DNA of 64,000 nt from Apiotrichum sp. Y4204. Taxonomy: Eukaryota > Basidiomycota > Tremellomycetes > Trichosporonales > Trichosporonaceae. The first letter of the stretch is position 1, and each line of letters begins with the position of its first letter. Of the stretch, positions 42,910 through 54,300 are shown piece after piece. Position numbers and translations under genes: made by a program. The notes under the pieces were generated by a model. The model saw nothing but the letters and a program-made list of their open reading frames with translations, was not told where the DNA came from and did not search any database. Where the stretch lies: contig JAMYHL010000012.1 of NCBI GenBank assembly GCA_025531455.1, positions 434,001 through 498,000 on the forward strand, in the 5' to 3' direction.

Positions 42910-44838
42910 ATGTCCCTTTTCTCCCAGGACCAGCTCGCAGACCTCCAGGTGGGTGATAAGCTCTAGTACACTGGTTGCAGAGGTGCTAACGTCAACAGAC
43001 CCAGGTTCAGAGTGAACTGGAGCGCCGGGAATGGGCAGAGCCCGGAGGTGAGTAACGGTTTCTCGGGGGAAGGCGTCTTTGGGCAAGACGACCCCTGGCC
43101 TGGTCCTCCAGATATTTATGGATACTAACCCGTCAGACTCCGTGATGGCCGAGTACATATGTGTTCTCATTGGTGAGTAGATGAACATTGCTCCTTGGGA
43201 CTGTCCAGCTAACACGTCAGGCAACGGCAACTCTCGTGGTGCGTCACTAAACACTACCTTCTACAGCAAGATTACTGACAAATGATAGATCGCGTCAAGG
43301 CTGAAATGGAAGATCGTGAGTAGCTTTGTGATATTCCTTGGCAAGCTAACATTCAGTTGTCGGCAACGACTTTGACGCGCCCTTCCTCGACTGGCTCTTT
43401 GAGCGCGGCGATGCGATCCGGTCGGCTGCCGCCGCTGCGGTCCCGCCCGCCGAACCCGAGCCGACACCGGCTCCTGCCGCTGCACCAGCTGCGAGCGAAG
43501 CCTCAGGACCTTCCGCCGGCTCTAGGATGTTTGCATCGGCCATTGAGGGCACGAAGCGCAAGGCCGATCCGCCATCTGAGGAGCCGAACAAGCGCCGTTT
43601 GCCGGATGGACCTCTCGGCGCACCCACTGGTCCTCGCGCGATGCAGGCTCCGCACATTCCCAGCGGGCCGGGTGGACCTCGCAGCCTTCAGGAGCGTCTT
43701 GCCCCTCGCGGCTCACCGATGAACGCGCAGCGCGGAGGAATGAACGTCCGCGGAATGGGCCGTGGCCCCATGGGCCAGCAGCCGTTCCGTCCGCACGGAA
43801 ACATGGGCCAGCAGCAGCAGCAGCAGCAGGCGTTCCTTCCTGGACAGGAGGAGATGATGATGCAGATGATGGCTATGCAGGCCAACATGATGCAGATGGC
43901 TGCGCAGATGCAGCAGATGCAGGTGAGCTACCTCAATGGAGCCGCGTCAGCTAACAATGCAGGAAAGCACACCTCAACGCCCTGTTCGTCCCCCTCGCAC
44001 CACACCTGCCAAGGTTCCAGCTGGCACCAAGCTTGGCGGACATGCAGTATCCCCGATCCAGCCGCGTGGAGGCGCCCTCGGCCCCATACCCGACAAGCCG
44101 TCCTCGACTGCACTGTGCAAGTTTGGTGTCGGTTGCAGCAACGCACGCTGCACGTACTCGCACCCGTCGCCAGTCGCGGATGAGAAGACGGGAATGGTGC
44201 TGAGTGAGGAGCCCTGCGATGCTGGAAAGGAGTGCAAGGACGCCGAGTGTGTGAAGAGCCACGTTTCGCCTGCGGCCGTTCTCGGCGAGACCGCCGGTCC
44301 GAGCCGTGTACTGTGCAAGTTCCAGCACTGCACCAACCCGTCGTGCCAGTACCGCCACGAGGACGAGAATGGCAACTTTATCCCGCCCCCAGCGCTCGGC
44401 AAGGCTGGCGCCGCCGCCGCTGGAACTCCGCACAAACTGCGCACCGTGACCTCGAAGGCGTCGCTGAGCTCGGAGGAGGGCGACGTCGAGGTGTCCGTCA
44501 AGCCGCAGGTGTCGCAGGTCAGCCTCGACACCGCCCTGGAGGACACCAAGACTGAGCGCCCATGCCGCTACGGCGAGCGGTGTACGCGTGCCGACTGCAA
44601 GTTTTCGCACCCGGCCTCGCGCCCAACTCCGCGCGGATCAAAGCCGACGCGCGGTGGCGCCCCGGCATTCAGCAAGCGCGCGGCCCCATCGAGCGATGCG
44701 ATAGTCGGCGGAATGGGCAAGAGCTCAAAGTTCAGCAACACAGCCCCGAGCAATAACGGCGGCCTGAACCCATCGGCAACCGAGTTCAAACCCGCCGGCA
44801 GCGCAGGAGCCGAGCCAGAGCTCGAGGTCACCAGCTAG
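42910..44838 (+). CDS. NAB2: Nuclear poly(A) RNA-binding protein Nab2 / ZC3H14
   Basis: Begins with a run of very small exons: MSLFSQDQLADLQ, then TQVQSELERREWAEP, DSVMAEYICVLIGNG, RVKAEMED, and GNDFDAPFLDWLFERGD. This matches the PWI-like N-terminal domain of Nab2 (VMAEYICVLI, DFxxWLFE). A Pro/Ala/Arg/Gly-rich middle follows, with a QQQQQQQ run and a Met/Gln-rich patch. Four CCCH zinc fingers then appear: CKFGVGCSNARCTYSH, CDAGKECKDAECVKSH, CKFQHCTNPSCQYRH and CRYGERCTRADCKFSH. Nab2 binds poly(A), limits tail length and couples mRNA maturation to nuclear export. I see four fingers; yeast Nab2 has seven, so the array is shorter. Confidence 0.92.
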
Positions 44839-45152
44839 AGAGTCAGAAGTAGAACTATCCATATCGATCCCTGCAATGTATCCCCGTGCGGCCCCTGGCC
44901 GTTGTGAAGTGTTGATAAATGGGAATGCAGTCTGGGCAACTTGGTCTTTCGACCATTGTGATACTGACTTGACTTTTGACCTGGAGCGGAAAATAAGTGA
45001 CAACAGAGGCATCACAAATCATTGCGGTCCGCCCAGAGGCCCGGATCTTGATGGCATGGGCACATGCATGAACTTGAACACATATTAAGACTCGCCGATG
45101 CGCGCGCGCGATCGTGCGTGAGGAACACTAATAGTCACTCGCAAAAGCAAAA

Positions 45153-45236
45153 AGGTCACGACGGGGATCGAACCCGCGATCTCCTGATAAACGCTCAGAA
45201 TCGTAGTCAGACGCCGTACCATTTGGCCACGCGACC
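45153..45236 (-). tRNA. tRNA-Arg (anticodon ACG) with intron
   Basis: Acceptor GGTCGCG pairs with CGTGACC (one G-T). D stem GCC/GGC, anticodon stem TCTGA/TCAGG (one T-G), loop C-T-ACG-A with a 12-nt intron TTCTGAGCGTTT after position 37, and T-arm GCGGG/CCCGT. B box GGTTCGATCCC. Anticodon ACG, read as ICG, decodes CGU/CGC/CGA arginine. Confidence 0.92.
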
Positions 45237-46530
45237 GGGATATTTTTGACAATGTGCCGTTTACTGCCTGGCATAGGTGTTGGCGCTACAGGGGACGACT
45301 GGGATCAGAACGCGGTAGCGAGTCTGGATGTCTGGGCTTTGAGCATTGAGCTTTGAGCTTGAGCAATCAAGACGTACTCCGCGCTGCGCCGTTTTGGGGT
45401 GTACCCAGAGCCCAGGGACTAAGCGGCGGCAGGCCAAAAGACTCGCGCGTTGCGGGCCCCTCTCACCCTCGAGCTCCTGATTTGAATGACAGACTCTGAA
45501 CTCTGGTCTCTGGGCTCGCGCAATCCTTATCTCCGTATCCGGCGCTGCACGTACGCGCTCGTTAGCTGCTAAGCGTATGGCCTTGCATAGCGTGACGTAC
45601 ATGCTGTACATACGTGTGTAAACCACGGCCAATACAAGTCGTGGCTCGTGATGAGCACAGTCTGCTGCTGCTGCTGCCACAATCCCACTATGCCACGGGG
45701 CATTCTAGCGATCAGGCAATCGAAGATTGCCCTGCCGTAAGGCCGCGTGAGGAGTGCGAGGACCAGTGTCGCGACATGCGTCGCTCGGCCACGGACTCGG
45801 ACCTCGGACCCCCAATCACCTCCGACCTCCGACCTTCGACGTGGGAGCGTCCCACCACGCGCAGCACCACGTACGCAACGCGCGCACCTCATAACCCACC
45901 ATCCCCTCTCATTCATGCAGTTGCAGCGGGTTCAGGCTCCACATTCGGTCGGCGCGGACAATCCTGGTAGGACCCACTTGGCCGAGCGCAACGAAACATG
46001 GTATGGTCCAGGACACTGTTGCATTATCTCCCGACCGGAGAAACCCCATCGGTGTCCGTATGGATACATGGGTCCGCGCTATATTAGGAGACGGTCGGAG
46101 TGTTCGGTCCCCACCGACCGAGGTACCGAGTTCTACAGCTTCTGCAGTGGGGGTTCCTTGGGCGTATCACTACAGTACACCATATACCGCGTGCCTCCAG
46201 ATGTGGCACGCCATTTAGTATCTATTCGCCGCTGCCTGCGCTGCTAAGACCAAGGATCTGACACGCACTCGCCACGCCAGGCCTGCCAGCCACAGCCTCT
46301 GCGCGGCCCATGTGTCGCGTCGCACCATGCGGGTCCTACTTATCGGATCGCGGAATGTGGAATGTGTCTGTACAGTATCTGTAACCCAGGTTGGTACCTT
46401 TGTAATGCTCTCGGGTCTCGTGCTCTGGTCGTCGTACCGGGTATGCCCAATGTTGAACCGCAGCTGACGGCCTGTAGCGTCTGTATCGGGACAGGTATTG
46501 GTGCGACGAGCTGTCCCGCGCGCTGCGCAA

Positions 46531-46560
46531 TGCGCACTGTATACACTGCGCACTGTATAC
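46531..46560. repeat. Direct repeat of TGCGCACTGTATAC
   Basis: Two 14-nt copies at 46531-46544 and 46547-46560, separated by AC. TGTCTACTGTACAG follows. Confidence 0.85.
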
Positions 46561-47378
46561 TGTCTACTGTACAGTCCTTTCTCACTGCAAGCGAAAAACC
46601 TACGCCCGACAGTGGCATGAGGCACTGCCGCTGAGATCCTGGTATCTCGGACGTCAGCCGGCACAACGGCAGGTGGGATCCTGATTGCAGGCAACGCGTA
46701 TAGTTCCGTGAAAAGGTAACAAACACATCCCCTCAGGCTACGTGGATGCTGCGGAGATCTGGGATATCCAGGCTGTCTAGGATCTGGGCAGATGTGCACG
46801 CCACTGTTCGCGGCGGTGGCAGCGGTGGCGGGGCCCTCTGGGGCATGGGGCAGGTGATTCCGAGGGACGCAGGCGCGGTGGGTATGAATGGGTATCTAGG
46901 AAGCTAGGAATCACCGGCGCCCGCCAGCTGCCATAGGAATTTGTTCCGCAGCACAGCGAGCATGCGGGCTGGCAGGCTCGTAGCAGGCTCGTAGACGACG
47001 AGTGTTAATTGAATAAATTGATTGATTGGGACCGGGGTGGCGCCGGGGCGTGTGGCGGTGGCGTGTGGCGTGATGGAGGTGGCGGGCGTGTGAGGTGGAG
47101 GTGGCGCATTGTGAAGGTGGCGCATTGCGCGCGGCGCAGGGCACGTCCGAAGACCGACGACGAGATCCGAGGCGAGCGAGAGCGAGGTGTCACTGTCTTG
47201 GCGGGTGTATACTAGTAGACTGTACATAATTGCGTTCCAGACGATGAGCGCCGAGCGCCGAGGGGAGTGTACGACCTTATGCGTCCGGCCAAGAAGCCAT
47301 TGATGCCACTCTTGATAGCGAGCAAACCAGTAACACTTAGAACCGCCGCGTTTCGCCACGAATCGCGGGCTCGTGGAT

Positions 47379-47414
47379 CGCCCCGATCCGAATGGTCCTC
47401 GCCCCGATCCGAAT
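47379..47414. repeat. 15-nt direct repeat CGCCCCGATCCGAAT
   Basis: Exact copies at 47379-47393 and 47400-47414 (period 21), followed by a partial ATCCGAATCTG at about 47419-47429. Confidence 0.85.
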
Positions 47415-50400
47415 CTGTATCCGAATCTGCTGCAGGTGTCAGACGCGTTCTGATCGTACAGCACAAAGTACAAGAGTGGCTCATTGAGTTTGCTCCAAGC
47501 CGAGATATTGGGTACCGAGTTGGCAAACCCAAACATACACTACTCGTCGCTCGTCACTCACTGCTTGCCGCATGTCACCGCTGCTCGCCATTCACGGCTC
47601 CCTGTTGGCCTGTTAGCTGTTGGCCTACTTGCACACTTGTGTGATAACAGATCTCCAGGGCGACAACACCGAGCTGTACTCCGAATCCGTCTCGTCGGTG
47701 TAGGGGCAACTGCGCGCCTGCAGGGTTGCGCCAGGGAGATACATAAGAGGCAGGGCTGAGATCGTGAGATGCGTTTGGGAAAGACTGCGGCGCTGCGGCG
47801 ATCAGAACGCAAAGGTTACAGAAGAATCGACAAGGGAGATTGCAGCCAGCCAAGTGCTACAGTCCCAGTGATCGCAGAGCCGCGGCGATTTCGTTCCTCA
47901 CAGCCGCGGTGATTTCCATCCATCCCCGTTCTCTCATTGCACCACGCGCAAGCTAGTCGCGATCTATCTATCTCCCGCATCTGCATGCGTTACTCCTCGG
48001 CCAGGCCTGTATGCGCGACGTCAGTGGCGCCCGGAAAGGATCTAACAGCCGTAGGTCGGTGGGCGCGCCGAGCGGCGCGAGCGGAGCGCAAAGAGGAACC
48101 AAGTGGAAATGGGGAATGCCGAACGGATGGCCGTGCGGATTTGGTGTGGAATGTCGCGCGCCGGCCGCTGGCCGCCGCTGGCGTGTGGCATGTGGCCTGT
48201 GGGTTCTAAACGTCTAATTTATTACAAGTCAACGTGAATCCGCCTGGCACATGCTCTGCGAGCCGGGCTATGTATGGCGCTATGACGTGCGCGGTATGCA
48301 AGATGCAAGGGTCTCCCGCTGGCCGCTGGCCAGCTGACGATATGTGTACATGTGGGGGTGGGCGGACACCTAGGCCATGACAACAGGTGCACGATGGATC
48401 GCGATCGAGTTGCCGAGTCGTGTCTGCAGTATTGCGGTGTCGGTGTGGCGGAGGGTAGGCGCGGCGATGGGCTGGTTCACCCACTCAGCACTGGTTGCCT
48501 AGCACACGCGCTGAGCGCGTTCGGACTTGTCGGTGCGAGCCTGCGAGTCAGGATGGCGATAAGGTTCCAGGTGATACATCATGGGATTTATGGCATCGTG
48601 GGATTTGTGGCTCTTGATCAATAATCCCTTTCCGGAATCGCCGACGGGTGGAGACACCGAGACACCCTAGTTCCACCGTGCATCGAGTGGGCAGCCGTCC
48701 ACCCACTATGTCATGCAGGGCTGCGGGATAGGGTATAGGGTAGCTGGCCTGAGCAAGCCGCGTGATCGTGGAGCCGATAAGCCCGAGCGTGTGAGGTGTG
48801 TGCGTGAGCATGTGAGTTGTGTCACTGTTGCTGGTGAGGTGAAGTTGCTTGGCGTACTAGTCACCAACGATCAATACAGCTCTCAGCGCACAGCTGCGCG
48901 AACAACTTATGTTTGTAGATAGTACTATGGCCTCATTTCCGCTGACGCGACGGATATCCGCTCTCATCACTGCACGCCCAGCGGTCGGAGCAACACGGAG
49001 CTGGATGCCAGGATGAGTTGGAAGTGTCTCGTGTCTTACGCGCTGTTGTGTAGAGAATACGGAGCATGCGAAGGGGATGCAATGACGTCGCGCGTGTCGA
49101 GAATGGGCGGGTGTGCGGAGGGGTTGAGGAATGAGGAATGTGTGGCACCCAAACCCAATAGCCCATGGCCCAAGGCCCATGGCCGCGAATGAGAACTGCA
49201 CAATGTCGCAAAGTTGGGTGAGTCTGCGGCTGTAGCTCCGCCTGCAAACGACGCTCCAACGGGCAACTGGCTACTGACGCTCGCGTTGTGCGTACGCTGC
49301 TTTGGTCATGCCAACGATCACAACATGACCTCGTAGACCGATTGCTGGGCCTTCTGCCGTGCCGTTGATTACGAAACCGAGCCGCCGCCGACCGTTGGCC
49401 CACACACGTCACGTCACATTCCATCCTCGTCGGCCGTCTCCGCTGCAAACCTCATTCCCCGGAGAGGAAAGAGGAGAGGAAAGAGTGCCGAAGGCCTCGA
49501 GGAATGAAGAATGAGATACAGAAATCGCTGGACGGAGAGGAACGGCCAGCTTTATTCTCGCGGAGCCTGATCGGAATAGCCCCTCTGTGCCTCTCTGCTC
49601 CGAGGCTGAAGGATCCCGGCAGCTTGGCCTTCACCACTGGCCCGTGCCTGTGTGTCTTTCCAATGCAAACGTCCGCTCGGTGAGATGGGTTGGCCGCCTA
49701 CTGCGCCGTATGTACGCTCGCCCGCTCGCGGCTTCCATACGCCCGTGTCCCGATGTCGTTGACGATTTGCAGCCAAGAAAAGTGGGTCTGATGCTGGGTT
49801 CTGGATTGTCGCTGGCACCGCCAGTCTTGGCCTCGAGGCTCGAAGCTCAGCCTATCCTGTTCAATATACGAGCCATAGGATCTGGGCGATTAAGAATCGA
49901 TGCGATGATAGAGTTGTTAGCCAAGTATTTCTCGGCGCTTATCGAGCGACGCGGCTGCACGGTTACGGTTGCGGGCTGCGCCACCAACCCGGCGGAGGAC
50001 GTGGACGGAAACAGCGAGGCGCAGAACAAGGTCGAGATTCCAGACTCTCTGCCTCTCGCTGGCGCTACAACAAGGCCACTTTCTCCGCAGACGGCGTGTT
50101 AGTGGCATGTGGGTGCATATGCATACATCATGACAGCACAGAGAGTGTACATGTGTACATGTGCTCTGCTGTGCACCTGATCGTGGTGGGTGACTGCGTG
50201 TGCAGAGAGTAGAGAGTAAGCACGATGAAAAAGTTGTAGAGAGACCTCGCGACCTCGATTAGATTTTTTCATTTTATTTTCCCCGGTGTTACCCTGTTTC
50301 TTGGTGTGTGTTTCTAGTGGGATTTTCTCTGGTTTCCTCTGAATTCCTCTGCTCCTCTGCCGTGCAAATTCCCCTTTCCTCCTCCTTTTTTCTTTCTTCT

Positions 50401-51328
50401 GCCACCTCGGTTGTGGGTATCCTGATATCCTGGATTAGGGAAGGTTGTCCTGAATACCTTTTTTCTCCTGCAGCTTGTCCTCGTCCTTCTCTCTCTCCGG
50501 GTCATTACTCGCTGCTTGGCCCCCACCCCGGTATTCGGATGTTCAGTAATAGTGTGTCCTCTGATCCTCATCCTCATCCTCATCTCTTGCTGCGCTCCTC
50601 TTCATTCTCATTCTCATTCTCATTCCACCCTCATCCCCATTCCCATCCTCATCGTCGCCATCGCCGCCATTGACGTCTGCGTCGACAAGGATCAGATCGT
50701 CCTCCGGCCCACACTCCGACCCCGACCCTTCCCCCGCGTGACCTCCAGTGGCCATCGCCGCCAAACATCTCTCGTATCCACCCACCCACATCAGATCCGC
50801 TCCTGCATTCAACAACTTTTGTTCAGTTCTCGCTTCATCTCAACCCAGAGCTCGGCGCAGTCGGCTCTCCTCCCCCCATCTTGCGTGACACGCACGCAGC
50901 ACATCGCGTCGCCAACATACTTGTTCATTCAACAGCATACGACGCACAACAGGCACAGGACAGAAATAGCATTCAACCCATCTCTCTCAACTTTTCACAC
51001 CTTCTCAGTCGACCTCGCTTGACCACCGTTTGCCAGACGCGTCTGCATCGTCACCGCGCGAGGGGATCCAGCCTGTAACACCCAACAACCCGGCTATCAC
51101 GTCCGAGACTCGCTCCGACTCTCACATCCGGCATCCATTCTCGTTCACAACCCCTTCACTGGCCACAACACCCACTGGCCTTGTTCGCCCGTCTGTCGCG
51201 ACCTCTGCCTTGGTCATTGTTACTTGTCTGGCAGCGTGTGAGCTGGGCGTCTTTCCTGCCCACAATCTTGAAATCACTACACCTGCACATGCCCTTGTGA
51301 CCCGAGGGGGATCTTTAGATCGTCCACG

Positions 51329-54300
51329 ATGGGAACCGGCGAGGCGGGCCCGGCAAGCCTACTAACTGCGCCTTCCGCGCTTGCTATCTCAGGCGCTACC
51401 CCGACTCTCTCACCTGGAGACGCGTCTTCATCTTCCTCTGCACCGAGACCGATCACCCCGACAGCAGGCTACGCCTCCTCATCAACGTCGGTAACACATT
51501 CGACCTTTAATACCTCTCCCATGCCCTCTCCGCCATGCGGGGCAGCTTTTTTGCGTCGTCTGCACACGGACCCCAGCGCCACTCATGTCACCCTTCCACC
51601 AGCACTGGGCGTCCTACCCAATGATCTTGCCAGTGTGCCAGACGCTCCTGGAACGCCCCCGAGCACCCTTCTGGGCCGATCTGACAACTCGCCGCCGCCG
51701 CCCCTCCCTGCCACCAATACGGATGTCTCTCCTACTCCCTTGCTGCCCTTAGCTCGATCGCCACCACCACCTGCATCTCCTTCAACAATCCCATCCCCGG
51801 CAGTCGAGCCAGAACCAGTCTCAAGTGCAGTTGCCCCATCCTCCGTGCAACCACATCCGACACGACCACCTCCAATGCCATTGCAGCCCCACCGTGACCT
51901 ACATCACGGCAGCAACAACGTTGCATCGCCATCGCCAATCCTTTATTCCAGCCCCGCCGACCAGGATTCGTCTGTCAGCCCCCGAGGGGGATCGCTCCAA
52001 CAACAGCAGTCATCCGGTGCCCCTTCTCCCGCAATGAGCCCATCAGCAGCTGCGGCGGCGTCTCGGAGAAACGACGACGTCACGCGATTCTCGTCTTTCC
52101 AGGAGCACATTGACGGTCAGCCATCGCAGAACGGCAATGGGGAACCTGGGGCGGAAAGACAAGACCGAGCGGCGTCGTTTGCAGCAAGAACAGAGTCGCA
52201 GCACGAGCTCAACGCAGATCTCCTGGATCATCAAAGGGCGTCGTGGAATGACTTTGCAATCGCGTACTGCAATGGCCGCTTTGACCCACTCCGCATCCCG
52301 AACCCACCAAACTTTAACAGTTCCATTCGCCGCGAGTCAAACCGCTCTGGAGTAAAGCTTGGCTTTGACTCGGCCCCAAAGTCGGCCCCAAGCTTGAGGA
52401 CGCGGTCCTACCAAGGGCAGGCGACGCGTAGCGACTCTATCACATCTGGTGACCAGGCATCACAGACTCTTTATGACTCAGACGGCAGTGCCCAGGCTCG
52501 CCCTCGTCCGCGCCCAAGGCCGCCAAACCTCAACCTGCCAGAATACAAAGTTGCAGCCGCGACAGTCCGCATCGCCTCATCCAACCTTCCAGAGAATGTA
52601 CTTGCGCCACTTGGTGTGCCGAGTCCGGAGCGCGAACTCCTCGATCCGTTGGCGAGTATCATCGGCATCCCTGTCAATGTTCCAAAAAGCCCAACGTCAG
52701 ATCCATCGTCGTCACCGGTAACTTCGAGCTTTGTCTGGGGCAGGAGTAAGTCCAACCTGCTCCCAGCTTCGTCGCTTGCAGATTCGCTGCCGACCATCCA
52801 GGGCAGTCCCGCGAACACGCCCAGCCTGGATAAGACAGCGGCCATGACGATGGCGATGTCAAGTCTTACATGCGGAAATGTAGCAGCAGCCGTTGATCCA
52901 CCGACACCACCACCGCCACCACCTGTGACCAAGGGCGGCGCTCTTGAGGCTTTCAAGGCCAACATCCCACCGGCTTCCGCCCCCCTCCCGACTCGCCAGG
53001 ATTCCGTCGCCGATGAAGATTACTTTAACGCTTCCCCGGCCCCCGTCCCTGAAAACACGGTGCCAATCCCAGTCCCACACGTTAACGCATATCCTCTTAT
53101 TCACCATCCGCACGAGGTTCGCCCCTTCTTCGAGAAATATGGCTTTCTGCCCTCGCCCATGCCGCCCCGCGAGGCCGATCGACGGAAGGCGCTGTACAGC
53201 TTCAACATTCTACACACTGCCGGCGACCTTAATTTTGACAGGATAGTTCACATGATAAAGCTCGTCTTCAACACTCGCATGGCGTTCCTCTCGCTCATCG
53301 ACTCGGACCAGCAGTGGTACAAATCCCAGATTGGCTTTGGAGGAACACATTCACCGCGAGTTACCGGCATATGTGGACATACCCTTCTTGTCGATAGTGA
53401 CGAGCCATTTGTTGTTCTGGACACCCATTTGGACTGGCGTTTTGCTAAAAATCCGCATGTCACTGGGCCCCCAAACATACGCTTCTATGCTGGAACACCG
53501 CTCCGGACGTCCGATGGGCTCAATCTCGGAAGTCTTTGTCTTGTTGACGACAGGCCGCGGACAGAGTTCACTCCCAGGTCACGTCACATTCTCAAAGAGT
53601 TTGCGGCCATTGTGATGCGCGAGCTCGAGCTTTGGCGCGATAAGGTAAGCTTCAGCCTAAGCTCTTTTACTAAAGGCAGCTTCAACTCCGCACCCGCGAC
53701 AAGATCCAGACGTCAATGGAAAAGTTTACTCGCGAATGCCTCGAGATCGACGACAAGCTTTCGTCCACAAACTTTGAGGCTTCGAGCCGTATGACCCAGG
53801 TGTATCAGCGCGCTGCCAAGCTCGTGCACCAGACTCTTGATCTGGACGGATGCGCCATTCTTGATATCTCACAGTTTGAACGTGTGGAAGTCGACCTGCC
53901 GGATGGGACTCACAAGGTGGTCTATCACGCCAATCCGTATCACGAGTCGCAGTCGGTGCTTGAACGCGTGCAGACCTTTGGCCCCGTCACCGCCTTCCCT
54001 GTGCTGGCATCTACCCCGGGCGAGGTGTGCACACGCGACCTGACCCCGCTCGAGCATGAGCGCATGTCCGTGTTCCTCGGCGACCAGCGCGACGGCCGCA
54101 TCTTTGAGAATATCGCTCCTTCCTGGATCCGATACATCTTCCCATCCAGTTTGAAGTATGGCATGGTCGTCCCCGTCATTGGCATCGACGGACAACCATT
54201 TGCTCTCATTTGCGCCCATACACACGATAAGGGAAAACAGTTCCTCGAAGGATACGAGCTCCAGTTCTTGCGAGCTATTGGCGTCATCATCCTTTCGGCT

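Larger units (their letters stand above)
44839..51328. other. 6.5-kb region without a supportable protein gene
   Basis: Apart from tRNA-Arg at 45153-45236, I see no protein domain and no convincing splice chain on either strand. Long open frames (for example 46904-47536, minus) look like GC-rich shadows: Arg/Pro/His-rich and without conserved blocks. Short direct repeats occur at 46531-46560 and 47379-47414. From about 50280 the plus strand becomes pyrimidine-rich (50335-50400, 50560-50650), fitting a long 5' leader of the histidine kinase gene. In a window with about one gene per 2 kb this stands out. Confidence 0.45.

Noticed and set aside
46904..47536. 210-codon open frame on the minus strand in the 6-kb gene-free region
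   Set aside because: No domain, Arg/Pro/His-rich composition typical of antisense GC-rich frames, no splice pattern, and overlapping frames on both strands are similarly open.
50543..50815. Asp/Gly/Met-rich minus-strand frame (DEDEDED runs)
   Set aside because: Produced by simple TCCTCA/TTCTCA repeats in the pyrimidine-rich leader of the histidine kinase gene.
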